Source of the DNA: Ophiodon elongatus
Taxonomy: Eukaryota; Chordata; Actinopteri; Perciformes; Hexagrammidae
Length of the DNA: 64,000 nucleotides
Direction of reading: 5' to 3'
Assembly (NCBI GenBank): GCA_016806645.1
Contig: JACSYO010000469.1
Span: 2,172,501-2,236,500, forward strand
Of this stretch, positions 61,601 to 64,000 are shown piece by piece. The notes beneath the pieces are model-generated. The model was given only the letters and a program-made list of their open reading frames with translations, had not been told where the DNA came from and ran no database searches. A program made the translations under genes and the position numbers. Within the stretch, counting starts at the first letter, position 1, and each line of letters opens with the position of its first letter.

Positions 61601-64000
61601 GTTTGATAAGAAAACAGCTGTTAGATGTGGGACCAGTGGGCCACGTGGTCTGTAGATGCCTTCGTTCTCATGGTTTAAGTGAGCTTGAAAGTGTCCTCTC
61701 CGATGGCCGTCTTGTGAGCACTTACAGTTTCCACATGTCTTGGAAAATTCACACGGCTAATGTTGGGGAAAGAAGCGCAGAAAGAAGAGCACTCGTCCGA
61801 AGTTCCCTTCTCCCGGTGCTTTCCAACTTCTCAACTCATCTTGTGAAGATACCTCTCAAAAACAAACCGTGTGACCTGTCATTTGATACACGAGCACAAC
61901 AGGCTGAGGACAGACAGCTTGGAACAAAAACATTTCTTTTGTCTGACAGGTTGACTTCCCAAAAGTAAACACGAGGCAACTTGCGTGTCAAACAGTTGAT
62001 GACTAAACCTTACACAAACAGTACTGGAGAGAAAAGACTTTACATAGTGATCTAGTTCATTCTGGTACCTGGCGTCCCAAGTGTGAACCACACACAGGCA
62101 AAGCACACACACATCTTTTAAACAGAATTCAATTTCATGTATAGTTCTCATTAAAATTATGATTATTCTTTGAATTATTATTCCTGTGGTCATCACTAAT
62201 ATTACTGTATAATACAGTGCAGTATCACTATATTATAAATTATTTATAACATTTATACTATCTTTTTTTACGCTTCATATTTAATTTAAAATACGTAAAT
62301 ATATATATATTTAATTTAATTTAAATTCCCAAAGTTATATCATATAATATATCTCAACATATTATATTCCAGAGGAAAATTAATAATCACTTGTTTACAC
62401 CCTACTACAAAGCTGGCAGTGAATCGTAAAATTGGGCACATATGATTGAATCCCATAATATGAACGTACATAATTAAATCCTATAATTACACATTGGGTA
62501 ATTGACAGTTTGAGATATCCTCAAAGTTCACACCTGCCTTGTCCTGCCTTCTCCATTGGCACGCTGCCTCCTTTGAGCTCCTTTTGGAAGACAGAACAAC
62601 GTGTTCTCTGATGCTTTATTGCCTTCCTGTGGTTTTCCAGGGTTGTGAACTTTATGAGGGTTGCTTTACAGCCGTTTAACCTGTCCCTAGCTGCGTGCAG
62701 CTATTGTGGATCAGAGAGGATTGTTTGCTGGTGGGCCAAATCTTCATCTTCCCATATTGGCAGCTCCATGATTATGTTTTCATAAATTACTAGTCAGGCT
62801 ACTGCTACTCGTTTTTAGCTCGCTTTGTAATGCTGTTGCATTCCAACGGTTATTCAACGCAGATGCCTTTATGTAACGTTGTAACAAACCATCCAAATTA
62901 GAAGATTTCTTGAATTTTGGCCGTGTCCTGATCCTTCTCTTTGTTTTGCCGTGTAGACTTCAGAATTTGCATCTGAGAAAAATACATTACAATCAACATG
63001 CGTATGTCAATATATGAATGCACATGACATCAAAATTAAATTTAATGCAAAAGCAATTGCAGTTTCAGATCACAGAATAGACCGGATCCGTGTTACACTT
63101 GCATTAGTACATTTTCTATTATTTTCTATTCTTTGTATTCACATCTCAATTACGGTTGATAATCAATCATGGGAGCAGAACATTTTGACAGCCGTCTACG
63201 TCTCCCCCTTTGTTGTTGTGCCTTTGAGCTACATTTGTCAACCTGAACAGAGAAATACTCTTTCAGTTTTTTTTATGAAACCTGATGCAAATTTGATGTA
63301 TGACCTCGCAATGCAATGAGCTAACTGGAGTTTATGCAGGTGAAATCAATGTGTTTCAGCAGAGACGTTCACACTTTGTGTTTATGACATAACACGTTTT
63401 ATTGCCAGCCACTCAAATTAACACACAACCCGAACCTCCGCCCTCAGTGTGAAAACAACATATGAACACACATTAGACTCTTTGTTTCACATGATACTTC
63501 AGGGCAGTTACACTGATATTAACCCCTCCTCAGTGCTTACAGGAAAATTGATACTGACATTGTTAATATCAGTTAATAAGGTGACAACCTCTGCATTTTG
63601 AACGTTAAAGAATGTGACCATATCAAAGATACAGGTTTTTTGTTATGCTCATGAAGAATGGAAAACACCATGTGAATGTGTCTCAGTGTTTCTGAAAGTA
63701 ATTTATAAAATTGCTTAGGAGCTTTAATTGAAAAGTGGATTATGCTACCAGTGTAATTTATCATTCATAAACATGTGCATGTTCACAGCCTCTTTGATCT
63801 GTAAATCATTTGTCATCAAGAGGTGTTGCTGAGCTTTGAGGCTACGAGGTGTCGATTTGCAGAGCCGGCTCGTCAGCACACAACATTCCCAGCTGCTCGG
63901 GTTCAGGTGACTGACAGCCTGATAGAAAGACGGCCAGACAGATAACAAACCATTACGTGAAGGGAGCGTGAGACGCCCATAGAACCAGTGTGGTGGATTT
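55683..64000. other. Downstream intergenic DNA
   Basis: No gene recognised. Contains a dispersed repeat at 58535-58740. The largest frames, 61438-61968 (+, 176 codons) and 60194-60574 (+, 126 codons), show no known domains or codon bias I can judge. The frame at 56442-56870 opens with TTG rather than ATG. Confidence 0.6.
58535..58740. repeat. Possible interspersed repeat end (fish type)
   Basis: TTTATGTATATAGCACTTTT, ACAGACAGAAGTCACAAAG and TGCTTGACAG, followed by A-rich sequence, resemble the 3' end of a frequent teleost repeat. Confidence 0.5.

Overview
The window is vertebrate nuclear DNA, almost certainly from a teleost fish. The evidence is one spliced vertebrate gene (tsc22d3, encoding GILZ) with GT-AG introns, an abundance of long (AC)n/(GT)n microsatellites, and several interspersed-repeat signatures typical of fish. 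There are no operons, bacterial genes or CRISPR arrays. Most open frames longer than 60 codons are chance frames in non-coding DNA.

The one gene that can be called with certainty is tsc22d3, on the + strand. It has two supported first exons. The long-form (L-GILZ type) exon has coding bases 22978-23312. The short-form (GILZ type) exon, about 29 kb downstream in a CpG-rich promoter, has coding bases 52531-52655. Both splice in the same phase onto a shared 52-bp exon (53300-53351) and a terminal exon (53801 to about 55595, stop at 54065-54067, AATAAA at 55571). The predicted proteins are 217 and 147 residues. They share the TSC box and leucine zipper and differ only at the N terminus. A third possible first exon (48044-48243) has a strong Kozak ATG, an in-frame upstream stop, local CpG richness and a GTAAGT donor in exactly the phase needed to enter exon 2.

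Layout: 1-1240 is non-coding with an (AG)20 tract. 1250-2190 is a clear CpG island with a CACGTG E-box and a (CT)n tract, a promoter not assigned to any gene seen here. 2.2-22.3 kb is intergenic or far-upstream DNA with microsatellites, a decayed LINE 3' end near 17.2-17.5 kb, several dispersed repeats and candidate CTCF motifs. 22.4-23.3 kb is the long-form promoter, leader and exon. 23.3-52.2 kb is a large intron with the possible extra exon at 48 kb. 52.2-55.6 kb holds the short promoter, shared exons and 3' UTR. 55.6-64 kb is downstream intergenic DNA with no supported gene.

GILZ proteins are dimeric leucine-zipper adaptors induced by glucocorticoids. In fish the long form corresponds to the protein described as osmotic stress transcription factor 1 (OSTF1), so two or three promoters probably give separate stress, cortisol and cAMP control over proteins with a common dimerisation core. 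The main points for follow-up are the possible third first exon, the unassigned CpG island, the lost PxxP-rich tail (replaced by a Gln-His repeat), and the regulatory motifs and 3' UTR structures listed below.
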